64,000 bases of DNA from Aphrophora alni. Taxonomy: Eukaryota > Arthropoda > Insecta > Hemiptera > Aphrophoridae. Positions within the stretch are counted from its first letter, which is position 1. Each line of letters starts with the position of its first letter. The position numbers and the translations under genes were made by a program. The stretch covers positions 24,695,949 through 24,759,948 of the forward strand of contig OY740774.1 of NCBI GenBank assembly GCA_963513935.1. The letters run 5' to 3'. Under the pieces are notes generated by a model that saw only the letters and a program-made list of their open reading frames with translations, was not told the DNA's origin and searched no databases. This document shows positions 1-11,709 of the stretch, piece after piece.

Positions 1-1898
1 CAGGGCTGCTACTACATGAATTATTGTCCTTGCCTTTAGTGGTTCAGTGTCACAGAGATGCAGATAACAAACGAAGATCATGATAGTCATTTCAATGTCG
101 ACTTTATTCAAATAAAGTATTTGTTGTGGAAAATATTGTGGTTCTTTTTTATAATTTTTGTTATCAATAATTAGGATTAATATGCTTCTTTTCTTTCTTA
201 AATTACATTTGAAATGGTATAGGTTATAGTTCAAAAGAAATATAGGCATAGAATTTTATATTGTTTATTCCAACCAAACAATAATTTCAGAGTTACAGAT
301 CATACTGCTTATTAAGATTAGGTTAGTAATTTTTATTTAATTTAAAAATATATATTCTTATATTTTATTTAGAGAATAAATTCGTTTCCTTGTTTCAAAT
401 TGAGAAAGTGAATATATTCAAATAACTTTTGTTTTGTTTTTTTAAATAGATTACATAGTCTGATGCAACACAAAGTCAAAGTTATGTAAATGTAATTGAA
501 ACAACGATGGATTTATATTTGAATAACTTACAACTGAAATTTTTGTTACAATTAAAATCAAAATATTATACTACTAGACATACAATATAAGAAATAATCT
601 ATAAATACATAAAACCAACTAAGTATTAAAGCTTAAAGATTTAATTTTCACATATTTATTACTATAATGAAACATATCCGTAGAAAACTATTGTTTTCTG
701 AGATAAAAAAAAAGAGAAGAAAATGTAATTATTCTTTTTATGTTTAGGGGCAGTATTTATTTAAAGAACAGAATATAACTTTTTTTTAATTTTAGAGAAG
801 AAAAGAAAACGAAAATATTATACTCATAAATTAGTAGTTAAAGTTTTAATTAACATATTTTATAAATTACTTTCAAGTTGAAATTTTTATCATATATTTA
901 ACATTTTAACTCAATTTATTTAGTGCAACGTCTATTTTATTGAAATCTATTATTATTTGTTGAGACTTTAACAACTTTTTAACAACATGTGTTTTTATTA
1001 TATTTTTTAATTATATTTTTTTATGTACAATTATTTAGTTTAACATTATACACTCAAAATTTATAATACATATTATTTTACCTGTTTATCATGTTCTTGA
1101 ATAATATTTAACATACATTGTTGTATAAACTTAAAGGGAAATTTACCAGAACCAAAAAAAATAAATAATTTAACAAAACATTGTTATGTGCTCTAGTAAA
1201 GTTAAATTACAACAAATTTTATTAAACGACATTACAACGTAATATACAATATAATTATTGTTTTATTATAATCGTATATTTTATATAATTGTTGTTTCAT
1301 ATTTTTCAAACGAATATAATTGTTTTCAGTTGTTTTTAAAGATGCATACAAGTTAAAATAACCCATGGAGGAACATAACAAAACAAAATATTATTGATTT
1401 AAGAAAATAATTTAAAATATTAGATTTTTATTTTAAAAAGTGACGGTAATTAAATAAGTTGAAAGATTTTAAATAATATTACTTACTGTTTTGTTTTTTA
1501 AATTCCATAGATAGTTAAAATATTAGACGCAATGTTGCATTAAACCAATTTTTTTTCTTAAAATTTAATAATCTTAAATACAATTTCCTACTAAATAAGT
1601 GATTCGATCCATTTAAACTTTTATTTATAAAATTAATTTTTTATACATGGTAAACTACAACATAATTTATTAAATAATGTTTAACAAAAAATATTTGTTT
1701 TGAACTCTGAACTAAATACAAAAAAAAAAAACGTATACGAAGCGAATTGTAAAACTATTTTAAACAAATCACCAAACATTTATTAAAATATGTATAATTT
1801 TCTTTTAAATTTAGTCTGTTTTAAAAGAAGAGCAGAAAGACTAATCAGTTTAACTTGGTACATTTCAATAGACATCAATATAAAACAACCTTCATTCA
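1..1898. other. AT-rich intergenic DNA downstream of the allatostatin gene
   Basis: Very AT-rich, with many stops in all frames and no long ORF. I see no copy of the repeat families that fill the rest of the window. It lies 3' of the minus-strand neuropeptide gene, so the part next to it may include an alternative 3' UTR. No other structure was recognised. Confidence 0.5.
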
Positions 1899-1904
1899 TT
1901 TATT
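1899..1904 (-). promoter_or_regulatory. candidate poly(A) signal AATAAA for the allatostatin-A transcript
   Basis: On the minus strand this reads AATAAA, about 75 nt beyond the stop codon of the allatostatin-A exon, a plausible distance for a short 3' UTR. AATAAA is common by chance in DNA this AT-rich, so position is the main support. Confidence 0.5.
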
Positions 1905-1979
1905 ACAAATCATTTTAACACTTTTTGGATAGAATAATTTACATTTAGATCAATCTGCTCTGGAAGGCCGGATCTTAAA

Positions 1980-2639
1980 TTAACGTCTCAAATGAGAAGA
2001 CGGTGCTTGAGAAGCCACAGTTTCTAAATCAGACCGTTTGCCCAATCCAAAATTGTAATGCATACTACGAGCAGATCGACCACTTAGTTCTTCTTTGCGT
2101 ATCAAATCTAACAAATCTTTGTTAATATCACGTTTCCCTAAACCAAAAGAAAACCTGTGACCGGATCGTTTCTCATCAGGGTAGTAATCATCATCTGATA
2201 AGTAGTTCTCGTAATCGTAGCTCGGGTAAGATCGTTTACCGAGACCAAAAGAATACAATTTACCATCACGTCTTTTACCAAGACCGAAATTATAAGGAGA
2301 AGGCGCTACACGCTTCCCTAAACCAAATCCGTACGGTTTCATTCTTTTCCCCTTATCATTTGATTCTAAATCATCAATATCATCTTCTAACTCGTAAAAA
2401 TCACGTTTGCCAAGACCGAATGAATACAATCTTCCTCCTGTGTCTCTTTTGCCTAAACCGAAATCGTAAACAGGAAGACGTTTTCCTTGCGATGTTTTGT
2501 AAGTATATCCGGCTCGTTTATCCATATCTCCATCGTAGGGGGTTTTGTAGTAGTCGAGATCTGAAACTTGGTCGTACTCATTGGCGGTTACACTCCAGCT
2601 GGGGTAGAGGAGGAAGACTGCTACCAGAGGAACGATCAT
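1980..2639 (-). CDS. AstA: allatostatin-A (FGLamide) prepropeptide
   Basis: Secreted neuropeptide precursor. In insects the processed FGL-amides act on galanin-like GPCRs; they inhibit juvenile-hormone synthesis in some orders and gut muscle or feeding in many. The predicted protein is 219 aa. It opens with a hydrophobic signal peptide (MIVPLVAVFLLY..., likely cut after SVTA near residue 19). Seven copies of FGLGKR follow, each giving a C-terminal amide after dibasic cleavage and Gly conversion: LPVYDFGL, DTGGRLYSFGL, MKPYGFGL, VAPSPYNFGL, DGKLYSFGL, SGHRFSFGL and SMHYNFGL. The last probably needs cleavage at a single Arg (SAR|SMHY). Acidic spacers rich in D, E and Y separate the peptides, as is usual for this precursor. 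AGYTYKTSQ-GKR upstream of the first FGL peptide could give a further, non-FGL amide. The start used here is the ATG one base inside the exon: the open frame runs five codons further upstream, but that part is the polypyrimidine tract of a splice acceptor. The frame is intact, with no sign of decay. Confidence 0.95.
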   Translation of the reverse strand: MIVPLVAVFLLYPSWSVTANEYDQVSDLDYYKTPYDGDMDKRAGYTYKTSQGKRLPVYDFGLGKRDTGGRLYSFGLGKRDFYELEDDIDDLESNDKGKRMKPYGFGLGKRVAPSPYNFGLGKRRDGKLYSFGLGKRSYPSYDYENYLSDDDYYPDEKRSGHRFSFGLGKRDINKDLLDLIRKEELSGRSARSMHYNFGLGKRSDLETVASQAPSSHLRR

Positions 2640-2640
2640 C

Positions 2641-2660
2641 CTGAAACAAAACAAAATATA
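2641..2660 (-). other. splice acceptor before the AstA coding exon
   Basis: On the minus strand a T-rich tract ends in TTTTGTTTCAG and is followed directly by G-ATG. The acceptor AG therefore sits two bases before the start codon, which implies a separate upstream 5' UTR exon that I could not place. Confidence 0.7.
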
Positions 2661-3061
2661 AGATTAGGAAAACAAGTCGGATTTTGTTTGATATCAATAC
2701 AAAATTGTTAACTATTGCCGTTAATATACACGTGTCCATCTAGTCACGATTTATTGACCAATCTTTGGTATCTTTCGTTACAACACGATACTCGAGGCAG
2801 ACACATAAAGAGTGTAGTAAATATTTTATGTATATATGCAAACAATATCTCATATGTTTTACTTTCAAAAACCTCTAATATTCACAGATAAATACTAAAT
2901 TATGCTATCCTTCTAAATCACGTGATTCCCTGTACAATTATTTTAGATAAACTACAATTGTATTAAACTTATATAAATCGCGATTTATGTGTTTAGAATA
3001 TTATTTTATATTATTTTTGTAAGACAACGTTAAATGCGATGCAAGTTCTTTTTCTTGTTGT
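2661..3061. other. probable intron or upstream region of AstA
   Basis: AT-rich DNA between the AstA acceptor and the first family-A repeat. Given the acceptor it is most likely intronic with respect to AstA. No 5' UTR exon, TATA box or donor could be assigned with confidence. Confidence 0.4.
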
Positions 3062-3318
3062 TTGAAGGTGAAAAACCTCTCAGTCATCATCACCTTACAA
3101 AAAAAGGGAGGAAAGAATATAAAATTAAGAACCCTAGGCCTCGAATACTCTAATAGCGTCAGCGTCAGAAAAGAACAACAGTTGGTTAATAGAAATCTGT
3201 TAGGAAATATGAAAGAGATGGATCTAACTCAAGATTACATGAAAAAAGGTTTAGAATCAACTAGGCCCTCGAGATTATCAATCCCGTACCCACTTTTAAG
3301 TCACAATGGGTGACACAA
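3062..3318 (+). repeat. family-A interspersed repeat, near full length
   Basis: Reference copy for this window. Landmarks in order: an AAAACCTCT...CATCATC block, an A/G-rich block (AAAAAGGGAGGAAAG), AATACTCTAATAGCGTCAG, AACAACAGTTGGTTAATAG, GAAAGAGATGGATCTAAC, a GTAGATCC-like block, and a CTCGAGATTATC block (elsewhere CTCGGGATTGCC). The same landmarks recur more than 30 times in both orientations. This copy is open throughout in one frame (83 codons), probably because the strand is purine-rich. Class unknown: there are no clear terminal inverted repeats, and no convincing pol III promoter. Confidence 0.85.
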
Positions 3319-3439
3319 GAAGGTTGCATTAAAATGTTTTATAAAATAATTTGCAGTAATGAAGGAACTTTGACATTATCAGGTCAACTCAACAGACGCC
3401 AATTTATCTATTGGCATACAAAACATTTTGCAATTGTTT

Positions 3440-4215
3440 TGAAAGGGAGCTAATTGGTCGTAAAGCTTAGAGTTGTGCCTCATGCCATGGAGTCCTTGGA
3501 CCTTAATTTTTTTTAATGATATAGTTAAAGTAAAAAATAACTTTTGGCATGTTGATTACCTATGTCGTTTCAAACTATATTGTATCCAAACCTTTGCAAA
3601 GGGTAATGAATTTTATAAATTAAATTGCTGTTACTGTTTGGGGTGGTGCCCTATGTCATGGAGTCTCGGATTTTTATAGTACAGTCAACGCAGAAAATAA
3701 TTTGGAAATGTTGACTACCTATGTCGTTCCAAACTGCCCCTCTTTAAGCTATTCGAAGAGTCATGCATTTTCTAAATCAATCTGGTGTTACTAAACGTTT
3801 GTAGTGGTGTCTTGTGCCAAGGAGTCTCGATTTTTTTATACTAGTCATTGCAGAAAAGAACTTAAGAAATTTTGACGACTCATGCCGTTCCAAACTGTTT
3901 TACATAAGTATTGCAAAGAAGAATTAATTTCTAAATTAATCTTGTGTCTCTGTTTGAGATTGTATCCCATACCATGTCATTACAGAAAATAATTTAAGAA
4001 TGTTAAATACCTAGTTCCAAACTGTTTTCAACCGTATACTTTACAAAAGGAAGTACGTTTTCTACATGACATGAATTCCTTTTTGGGGCAGTGTCTCATG
4101 TCATGGGCTTTGTTTTTTGATGGTACTGTCACTACAGAAAAAAAACTTTCGAATGTTGAAGCTATGTCGTTCTCATTGATTTTTCCAATAAGCTTTACGA
4201 TTGGTAGTAATTTTT
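3440..4215. repeat. degenerate satellite-like tandem array, about five units
   Basis: A marker of the type GTGCC(T)CATGCCATGGAGTC recurs near 3474, 3646, 3806, 3961 and 4090, giving spacings of about 172, 160, 155 and 130 bp. Each unit also carries a CAGAAAATAA block, an AATGTTGACTACCTATGTCG block and a TTCCAAACTG block. The units shorten and diverge to the right. The array begins just after a family-A copy. The many mismatches suggest it is old. Confidence 0.8.
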
Positions 4216-5040
4216 GGCCCTCCCTCTATATAAGGAAAAATCAATTTTAAAATGAAAACACAAACTCTCTAAACTTCAATAATTGTCATATCTGACGTTC
4301 AGTCATTAAAATCCAGCTATATAATTAAAACTCCACTCTCATACACCCTCTCCCTCCCAATAAGTGTGTATTAATACTGGAGATTGGGGTTTAATTAAGT
4401 CATCAAGATTTTTAATTCCTACTATTTGATCCAGAGATTTTCATCAAATTTCCACTTTGAGATAGACATGTCAGTTTTGTTGGTAATTTGATAATCAATA
4501 ACTTGATTAACGTACATTGGGAAAAACGAATGTTTCAGCAATAAATTGTTTTTCCGTTTTATGTTTACTATTTTTTTAAAATTACTTATCGTAGATACAA
4601 AAAAAACATAGCACTACCTTTCTCACACTACCCATCCACAAAACCCAAAATAATTTTTCCATCGTCTCACAAGAAGTACTATTAACACGTTAGAAAGGAA
4701 ACAAAAATCTAATTTATATTATTAGGTTTTCCCATATGTTTCTTGAGGCAGATAAGTTGCTAGAGAAACTTAATAACACTTTGTGAAATAAAAAAAATAA
4801 AATAATAAATGAAAGATGCGCTATTTATTTATTTAAATAGAAGCAACGTTGTTTGTGCCATATATTTGTCCTATGTAAAAAGTTTTGCAAAACTTACAAC
4901 AATTGTCCTACGGCAGTGTGATTAATTATCACACTACTTTAAGTGACGTTTCCCATTTCAAGGAAAATTTTAACCAAATCAGTTTAGCAGAGGTTTATCA
5001 TAAATTAAATTTTCTCTAGCAGAGGTAAATTTTTGTTTTC
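4216..5040. other. AT-rich DNA, nothing assigned
   Basis: No ORF of note and no recognised repeat landmark. The right end leads into family-C sequence. Confidence 0.4.
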
Positions 5041-6120
5041 CATCAATAACCGGAATTTTCGGAGTGATGGCAACCAATAGATGGTTTTGTTTTGGGTTCA
5101 TAGAGGTACTAGGTATTAGTAAAATTTGTACATAATCGTTAGAGCTGGTTTATAAAAATTTGAATTTTGAATTTTTACATATCAGGTACTCATAAATTTT
5201 AAGTTATCGAAAATTAAAAATAAATTAGAGGTTCAAGGATGTGATAAAAAAACACACGACTTGGGCATCGTAGGTACATTGGAACAGTTATTTTTATAAT
5301 GTCGGAAGTCTTTTTACCGGCCTAACGCCAACATATTAATTTATTCGTCAAATAAACATACATACTCGTAATCAGAATACTGTTATTTGATACCCCAGAC
5401 ATAATATATCCAAAAATACAAATTTTCGACTAGATAGTTTATGCCTCTAAACTACCCCAAGGTCACTTTTTTGTTACAGCTACATTTTTCTTATATGTGG
5501 CACAATAACAAAAAATATAAATGGAAAGTTTGAAATACCTAAGATTTATAGTTTTATCTGTTTAGACTGGTTGCGACTTACAGACAGACACGCGCTTGAA
5601 ATTATGAGTCCTTGGTTTTACCTACAAACCTTATTAAAGTTCAAATCAATGAAAGTTCAATCCATCTTTTAATGGCTATTGTTTGTCTCACATTTCACAA
5701 AAACTGCTTTTAAAACTTGTGCTTTACGCTTATCTCATTGATAGTTAAATTAAGTTGTATTCATCATACAATTAACTATATGAGCTCTCACTGTAATGTA
5801 ATTTCAAATCCAAATGAATTATTTGCAGATTTTTAGTTCACGCCGTGTTCAAGTAAGGGTGGGGGACTTGATATCTGATACTTCAAATTTGGCCTAGCTC
5901 CAAAACAAGTGAATATTCATAATCAGAATAACTTCTATATATATAAGTTTTATATGATACCCCACACATAACATCAAAAAAAAATCAATTCCATATAGTT
6001 TTTGCCCCTTACCTAAAACAAGGTCTTTTTTTCGTGACCGCTAAATTTTTTCTATTTTTGGGACAATGCACAGAATGTAAATGCAAACTATGAAATATAT
6101 GGGTTTTATCGTACTATATT
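5041..6120 (+). repeat. family-C repeat, dimeric copy
   Basis: The first subunit holds GAGTGATGGCAACCAATAG, then GATACCCCAGACATAATAT (near 5390), an AATATAAATGGAAAGTTTG block, and a GACAGACACGCGC...CCTTGGTTTTACCTAC block. A second, degenerate subunit repeats the GATACCCCACACATAA block near 5960 and an AATGTAAATGCAAACTATG block near 6077. The same dimer arrangement is seen at 36.7-38.4 kb, so it belongs to the element rather than to chance. Non-coding and unclassified. Confidence 0.75.
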
Positions 6121-6154
6121 TCATCAATATATTGTCATTCGTGTTGAATGATTT

Positions 6155-6325
6155 ACGTGTTTTTTCATGTAGTCTTGAGTTAAATTCATCTTTTCTGTCA
6201 AGTCTCTCTTGATCAAATCTTGTTCTATACCAACCCTGACGCCATTAGAGTATTCGAGGGCTAGAGGTTTTTATTTTATTATTATTTTTTTTATAAGACC
6301 AACAGGTTTTTCGCATTTAAAGAAT
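6155..6325 (-). repeat. family-A repeat, partial
   Basis: Reverse orientation: TTTTTCATGTAGTCTTGAG, CTCTCTTGATCAAATCTTG, ACCCTGACGCCATTAGAGTA and TTCGAGGGCTAGAGG are all recognisable. The GATCCAGCTAGG/CTCGGGATTGCC end is missing. Confidence 0.8.
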
Positions 6326-6518
6326 AAAGAAAAAAACCATATATAGGTTAAGAGTTGAAAGTACTTTTTCATACAACATTTAATTATTTTTACAATGATA
6401 ATTTGAATAGCAGGTTATCTAAAATTATTAAAAATTTAATAACATTATCTGGAAAACAATTTAACTTTGTAGATGTTAAGATTGGCAGAGATGAATGTTT
6501 AAGTGTGCATGGCTTTTA

Positions 6519-7050
6519 GCGAAAACGATTTTTCACTGATAAATCCGCAGATGAAAACGTCCATTCGTGTTAAATCAGGTGATGGTGGAAGCGAACGACC
6601 ACGTCGACCAAGTAAAAAATAGGAAGCTCCCTAAAAAAAAAATCTGCAATATAAATCCCACCCCAGACTGGTTAAGCTCCTTATCAGTGGTCTACAGCTC
6701 TACTTAACTTAAAACAAACACTGTCATATCGCAATTCTTCATCGGAACTTCATTTCCTTCTCTCTGTCCTTTTATCAAAATTTCACCAAACTAAAGATAT
6801 TGGTCTGGATCATCCTCCAATAAATCATGAACAAGTCTTGGTACAACTTAGACAACCAAGGCATCGTTTGACCCTCTGTAAACATTTTCTTGAGATTTCC
6901 AGCCAATGCGAAGCTGTTGTGATATCTTAGGTCTCTTCGTAAAAGTTTCAGTAACCAACAGTACGTTATTTTTATTCGTAACAGTAACTGATCTACCATA
7001 TTTAATTGCATTAAGAACCTACTCGATTCTTTCAAACTCATTTGCATGAA
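6519..7050 (-). pseudogene. Tc1/mariner-superfamily transposase remnant
   Basis: On the minus strand, near 6519-6624, a frame reads GRRGRSLPPSPDLTRMD..., matching the conserved C-terminal block around the third catalytic acid of this superfamily (family form approximately GRxGPxxWPPRSPDLTPxDFFLWG). Upstream, at 6775-7047, a 90-codon open stretch and a neighbouring frame containing DDPDQYLQFGEIL resemble the region just before the catalytic core. The frames are discontinuous and the first and second catalytic blocks were not seen, so it is dead. The assignment rests mainly on the SPDLT block. Confidence 0.6.
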
Positions 7051-7933
7051 ATTGTTTGTGGAATGTGAATAGTGGTGGAATTCTAACTGATTTGTCCAGT
7101 CGTTACACGCAGTTTTACCATTGTTATACTTTGAGTATTCCTTCGGAATTCACTCTCGTTCCTCAAAATTTAGATTCCCATTAAAAAAGCTTTGAACTAA
7201 TTGTAAGTTGTAAATAGGGTTAGAACTGATAAACAAAACCAGGTAAAATATTTAATTGTTGGAAGAACATCTCATAACATAAAATTGATTCATTAGTTTC
7301 AACTGTTAGCTTAAGATAAACATCCATGTATGTAGTGAGATCAGCTTCATGAAAACTTCTTCAACTTTTTTAAATATCTTCAGATCCTACAAAGAACAAT
7401 AATTTGTTGCTGTTTTGGCTCTCTGTGTATATGTCTTACATATGAACACTATTTGAAAGTATGCAACTTCCAAAAATTTAATTTTATTGATGAAAGGAGT
7501 GTTTGTTTATATTTCATTTTACGAAAACACAAAATAGCTAAAACGAATTTATATTAGCATTAAAATAAAATAAATAAATAATACAAAAACCAATGTAATG
7601 TTTGAAATATAATAATCATTTTTAGGGTACGCAGGTATAACAAATTACCCTTATAATTTAACGTACTTGTCTGTCCGTTTGTCGATCTCTAAATTGCAAC
7701 CAATCATAGTTATAGTTTAGTTATTGTAAATGAGGATGGCGACTTTGTCGTTAAAACGGGTTTGATTAAGTAAACGTAATTTTTGGAGATCTTGTGTTCG
7801 AGTTTTATTCTATCTAATATTATCTCACAAGTCAAGCTCAATATTTATTTATGATGTCAAAGTTAATTTTTGTTTTTACCAATCATTTCCGAAACGTTAT
7901 ATTGTTATTAACTTATGGAGTTTGTGTCATTAA

Positions 7934-7936
<3 letters not shown>
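7051..7936. other. AT-rich DNA, nothing assigned
   Basis: No coding or structural signal recognised up to the GA microsatellite. Confidence 0.4.

Positions 7937-8008
<72 letters not shown>
7937..8008 (+). repeat. (GA)n microsatellite, 72 bp, uninterrupted
   Basis: 36 perfect GA units. Open frames through it are repeat artefacts. Confidence 0.98.
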
Positions 8009-8012
<4 letters not shown>

Positions 8013-8308
8013 TTTGTCGTGTTTTGTTCCTTAACTACTACATCTAAATTTGAGAAAATCGTAATTTTTTTCTATGGCAGCATCCCCCAAATTTAACTTA
8101 TGGTATAAGCATAATTGTATATATGGCCTCATACAGAGAGACTAACTTTAAGCAGTCATTATTAAAAATTAAAACCTTTTTGGTCTCAAGGAATCTAAAA
8201 ACGTATATATCCCAAAAACCTCAATATCGTTTTTTTAACCAATCAATATAACTTTCGTTTTATTATGTATATGTGAGAAAGTAAAAACCTTGTATAGGTT
8301 TTTATTGT

Positions 8309-8545
8309 TTAAAATCAAACAAACCTCTCGGTCAACATTGTCTTAAATAAGGAAGAAAGAAGACAATGTAAAATAAAGACTCCCTAACCTCCCGAATACA
8401 ATAGCGTAAGGGTCGGTAGATAACAAGAGTTGGTCAAGAGAGACCAGATAGGAAGGATGAAATAAAAGGATCTAACCCATGACTACATGAAAAGGTGTAG
8501 ATCCAACTAGGAACCCTCGGGATTGCCAGTGCAACGTATCGTTCG
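8309..8545 (+). repeat. family-A repeat, near full length
   Basis: AAACCTCTCGGTCA, AATAGCGTAAGGGTCGG, AACAAGAGTTGGTCAAGAGA, GGTGTAGATCCAACTAGG and CCCTCGGGATTGCC are all present. One of the better preserved copies. Confidence 0.9.
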
Positions 8546-9339
8546 GCGTACTCGATAAAATATTTTTTTCATAAAATTCATAACGGTTGGTAAATTTATA
8601 GTCTTCGACACTAATAAACAAACTCACGAATAAACATGTAAACGAAATGTCTAACTTTCTTGTTAAAATACGACCACGACTTGCTCAGTCAATAAAATCT
8701 GCTTACAAGGAAAAAGGCAAGGAAACTTTTGATTAACTAGGTTCAATCAGATTGGCTTGGTTGATTGAACACAAACTCCCCAACTTGGTCGTTTCTGTAT
8801 AGTAGATTAAGGAAAGTTGACTCAAAGCACAAAAACAAAAAATAAAAGTTGATTTAATAAAATGTATTTATTGAGCACTCGTGGAGAACATTTGATACGA
8901 ATGATCTCTTAGGCTGTGAACTTTATACGAAGTATAGTGTGAGTTTGGTAATAGTCAAAATGTTGACCTAAGTTTGACTGATCTTAACTCTTCATAGGGC
9001 AAAAAAAACCCGTCATTCGTTGTCGTCTGTATGTAGCCTGGTTATGCACGATAGCAGCCACAAAAAATATATACTTGAAAATGACAGCCATTTTAAATAT
9101 TTTTGATCATATCTCATAGGTTATTAAACTTTTAACGCGCTAAATTAGATAAAAATGTGCAGATGTTAAATCTCCTTAAATTGGTACCAATTTCACATCT
9201 CTACGAAGACAAATAGCGAAGTTGTTGTCAAAAATGTAATGTAGAACTGTGACTACCCTAAGAAAAAGTGATTCATATAATAATGAAATCCGGAAAAGCC
9301 AACTCATCTAGACTAGCGTACAGAGTGGAGACTCCTTCA
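8546..9339. other. non-coding DNA, nothing assigned
   Basis: Slightly less AT-rich than its surroundings but with no recognised gene or repeat landmark. Confidence 0.35.
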
Positions 9340-9600
9340 CATATGTATAGCCATGGCAGAGACATTGAAAGGAGCGAAGCGAGTGAAGGCTGTTTAATAT
9401 ACACATCCTGATGTCAAGAAAGTCTGTGTAACAACTAGCCTATTATAAACAAACTTACCCAACTAGGCAAGACCTCTTGATCTCCCAATACAATTTAACA
9501 TTTCCTACAAGGCCCTAGAAACCAACTTTTGGGCATTCAAAGTATCCGTTTTTAATACATTTTATGTCGGGATTGGGTAAGCACTCATCAGTTTTGTTGT
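9340..9600 (+). repeat. family-B interspersed repeat
   Basis: Shares with the copies near 23.4, 34.0 and 63.9 kb: TATAGCC...GAGACA, GAGCGAAGCGAGTG, AATATACACATC, TGTGTAACAACT, CAATACAATTTAACATTTCC and a GGGTAAGCAC end. Non-coding and unclassified. Confidence 0.8.
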
Positions 9601-9611
9601 TTTTGTTTTGG

Positions 9612-9940
<329 letters not shown>

Positions 9941-10290
9941 GCGTTATTTATTTACAACAAGTAAAACAATTGACAATTAAATATAACTACGTAAAGTTCA
10001 GTCAAATAACATAGGTCTAAATGTTTACCATTACACAATACTTCGTAAACTGGGTAAGTAACTTAGACAAGTTCGCCAGCAAATAGGGTAGGAGCCCAGT
10101 GTAGTTATTTTTACATGACGAAAAGGAGGAGGGTACGATGACCAGGTACATAAATAATGAGTTTGACTTGTGAGAGGATATACTTGATAGAATAAAACTT
10201 TAACACAAGTTCTCGCAAATAGTACGTTTATTTATTCAAACGCGTTTCAACGACAAAGTCCCCATTTCGTATAGTAGAGGGAAATTATAA

Positions 10291-11008
10291 TATAAACTGA
10301 GCGAGAAACCGAAAAAAAATTAGCGAAATTGGAACAGAATCTTTGCTATAAAAGTGCATTTTTGATGGATTTTTAGTGCATCGATACACTATTTTTTAAA
10401 TATCTCCGGATCTATAGTCTCAGAAATGAAGGGACTATCGAAATGGCAGGTTGTAGTAACATTGGGATACTTTATAATATCAAAAAATTAGAATATCTGG
10501 ATTTAGGATTTGTTTTTCACTAATAATACAACAGATGGGATAAAAAACATTAGATTTCCACGAAAATTGGACAAAGTATCTATCTTTAAACTAGAAATTG
10601 GTAGTCAAAATTACAAACAAAAATTCATTTTTATGGCAACTGTTCTCTATTTTATAAGAAAATTAAAAGCATTGTAAAAAAACTTTTCTTTAAATTGTCA
10701 GTTTTTTACCAACTTTCAAGTGAACATATGCAAAAAAATTTCTTAAGGTAAATGCCTTTTTTAAATTAAAACAAAATTGGTTTGTTGTATATAGAGTATC
10801 TTTCTAACCAGATTTCCGTAAACATTTTCCTTAAATGCCATTCTTAATCAAATAAACAAATTTTCAACTAAATGTTGAAAATTCATAAATGAGCGACGTC
10901 GTTATCTAGATCCGACTAGCGATCCACTCAAAATGCACTTTCAGCACTTTTATAGCGAAGTTCCAGTCAGATTTTACTAATTTTTACAGTTTCTCACTCA
11001 ATTGCATG
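10291..11008. mobile_element. MITE-like element with ~70-bp imperfect terminal inverted repeats
   Basis: The left arm (10291-10365) contains AAACTGAGCGAGAAACC and GCTATAAAAGTGC. The right arm (10935-11008), read in reverse complement, contains AATTGAGTGAGAAACTG and GCTATAAAAGTGC in the same order and spacing. The ~570-bp interior is AT-rich and non-coding. No transposase, so it would be non-autonomous. Confidence 0.65.
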
Positions 11009-11709
11009 AAAAAAAAGAAATAAAAAAATAAACTTCCCAGTTACATTACTGCTCATCAATTTTTTGGACTAATTTCCTTCCACTAACATTCAATAACTAA
11101 GCTACAATAACTAAGTTATATTGTAAGAATTTGTGTTCAAGTTTTAATCTATCAATTATGAATGGTTGTAAGTTTATGACATAAATAATATTAAATAAAA
11201 ATCGTAATTTAAAAATGTATGTAATATAATATATATTATTACTTAATATAAACCGAACAATACAAACTATTTCGCAGTCCGACGATTGGATTTCTGTTTT
11301 AAAGGAATTACCTTTTACCTTTGTATCAAACAAAAACTAAACGTAATTAATTTCCCTCTGGACAAAAAAAAAGTGTTTGTAAAGAGATTTTGTTAAAACA
11401 AAATTGACAATTTAATTTAATAAACTGCTTTTGTAAAACTATTTAAAAAAATAATAATTTAAATACAGTACGTTATTTCAGGATTGTCATCTTATCATCT
11501 ATAGTCTATAGTAGAAAAAAAATTAATCAAATGTTTACAGCAGACATCAGGTCCTTCAAAGGTAATAAGTTGATTTTGGACCTTGAAGGAAATGTTAAAT
11601 TAAAATAGGTAGATAAAGGGGTTTTATCCACTATGATAAGTTTGTTTTAAACAGTTGCTAGACGTTTTCTGACCTTCATAATTATGTGTATCACTAACTC
11701 TTGAAATAA
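11009..11709. other. AT-rich DNA, nothing assigned
   Basis: Contains a short inverted motif near 11550-11590 (GGTCCTTCAAAGG / GGACCTTGAAGG) and otherwise nothing recognised. Confidence 0.35.

Noticed and set aside
2360..2644. 94-codon open frame antisense to the allatostatin exon
   Set aside because: Shadow of the AstA coding sequence. The composition is imposed by the opposite strand and there is no independent support.
3062..3313. 83-codon open frame covering a whole family-A copy
   Set aside because: The other copies carry stops and frameshifts in this frame. Openness is explained by the purine-rich strand; no domain recognised.
3066..3318. tRNA-derived SINE interpretation of family A
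   Set aside because: Only a weak B-box-like word and no proper A box; an internal T6 would terminate pol III. Kept as unclassified.
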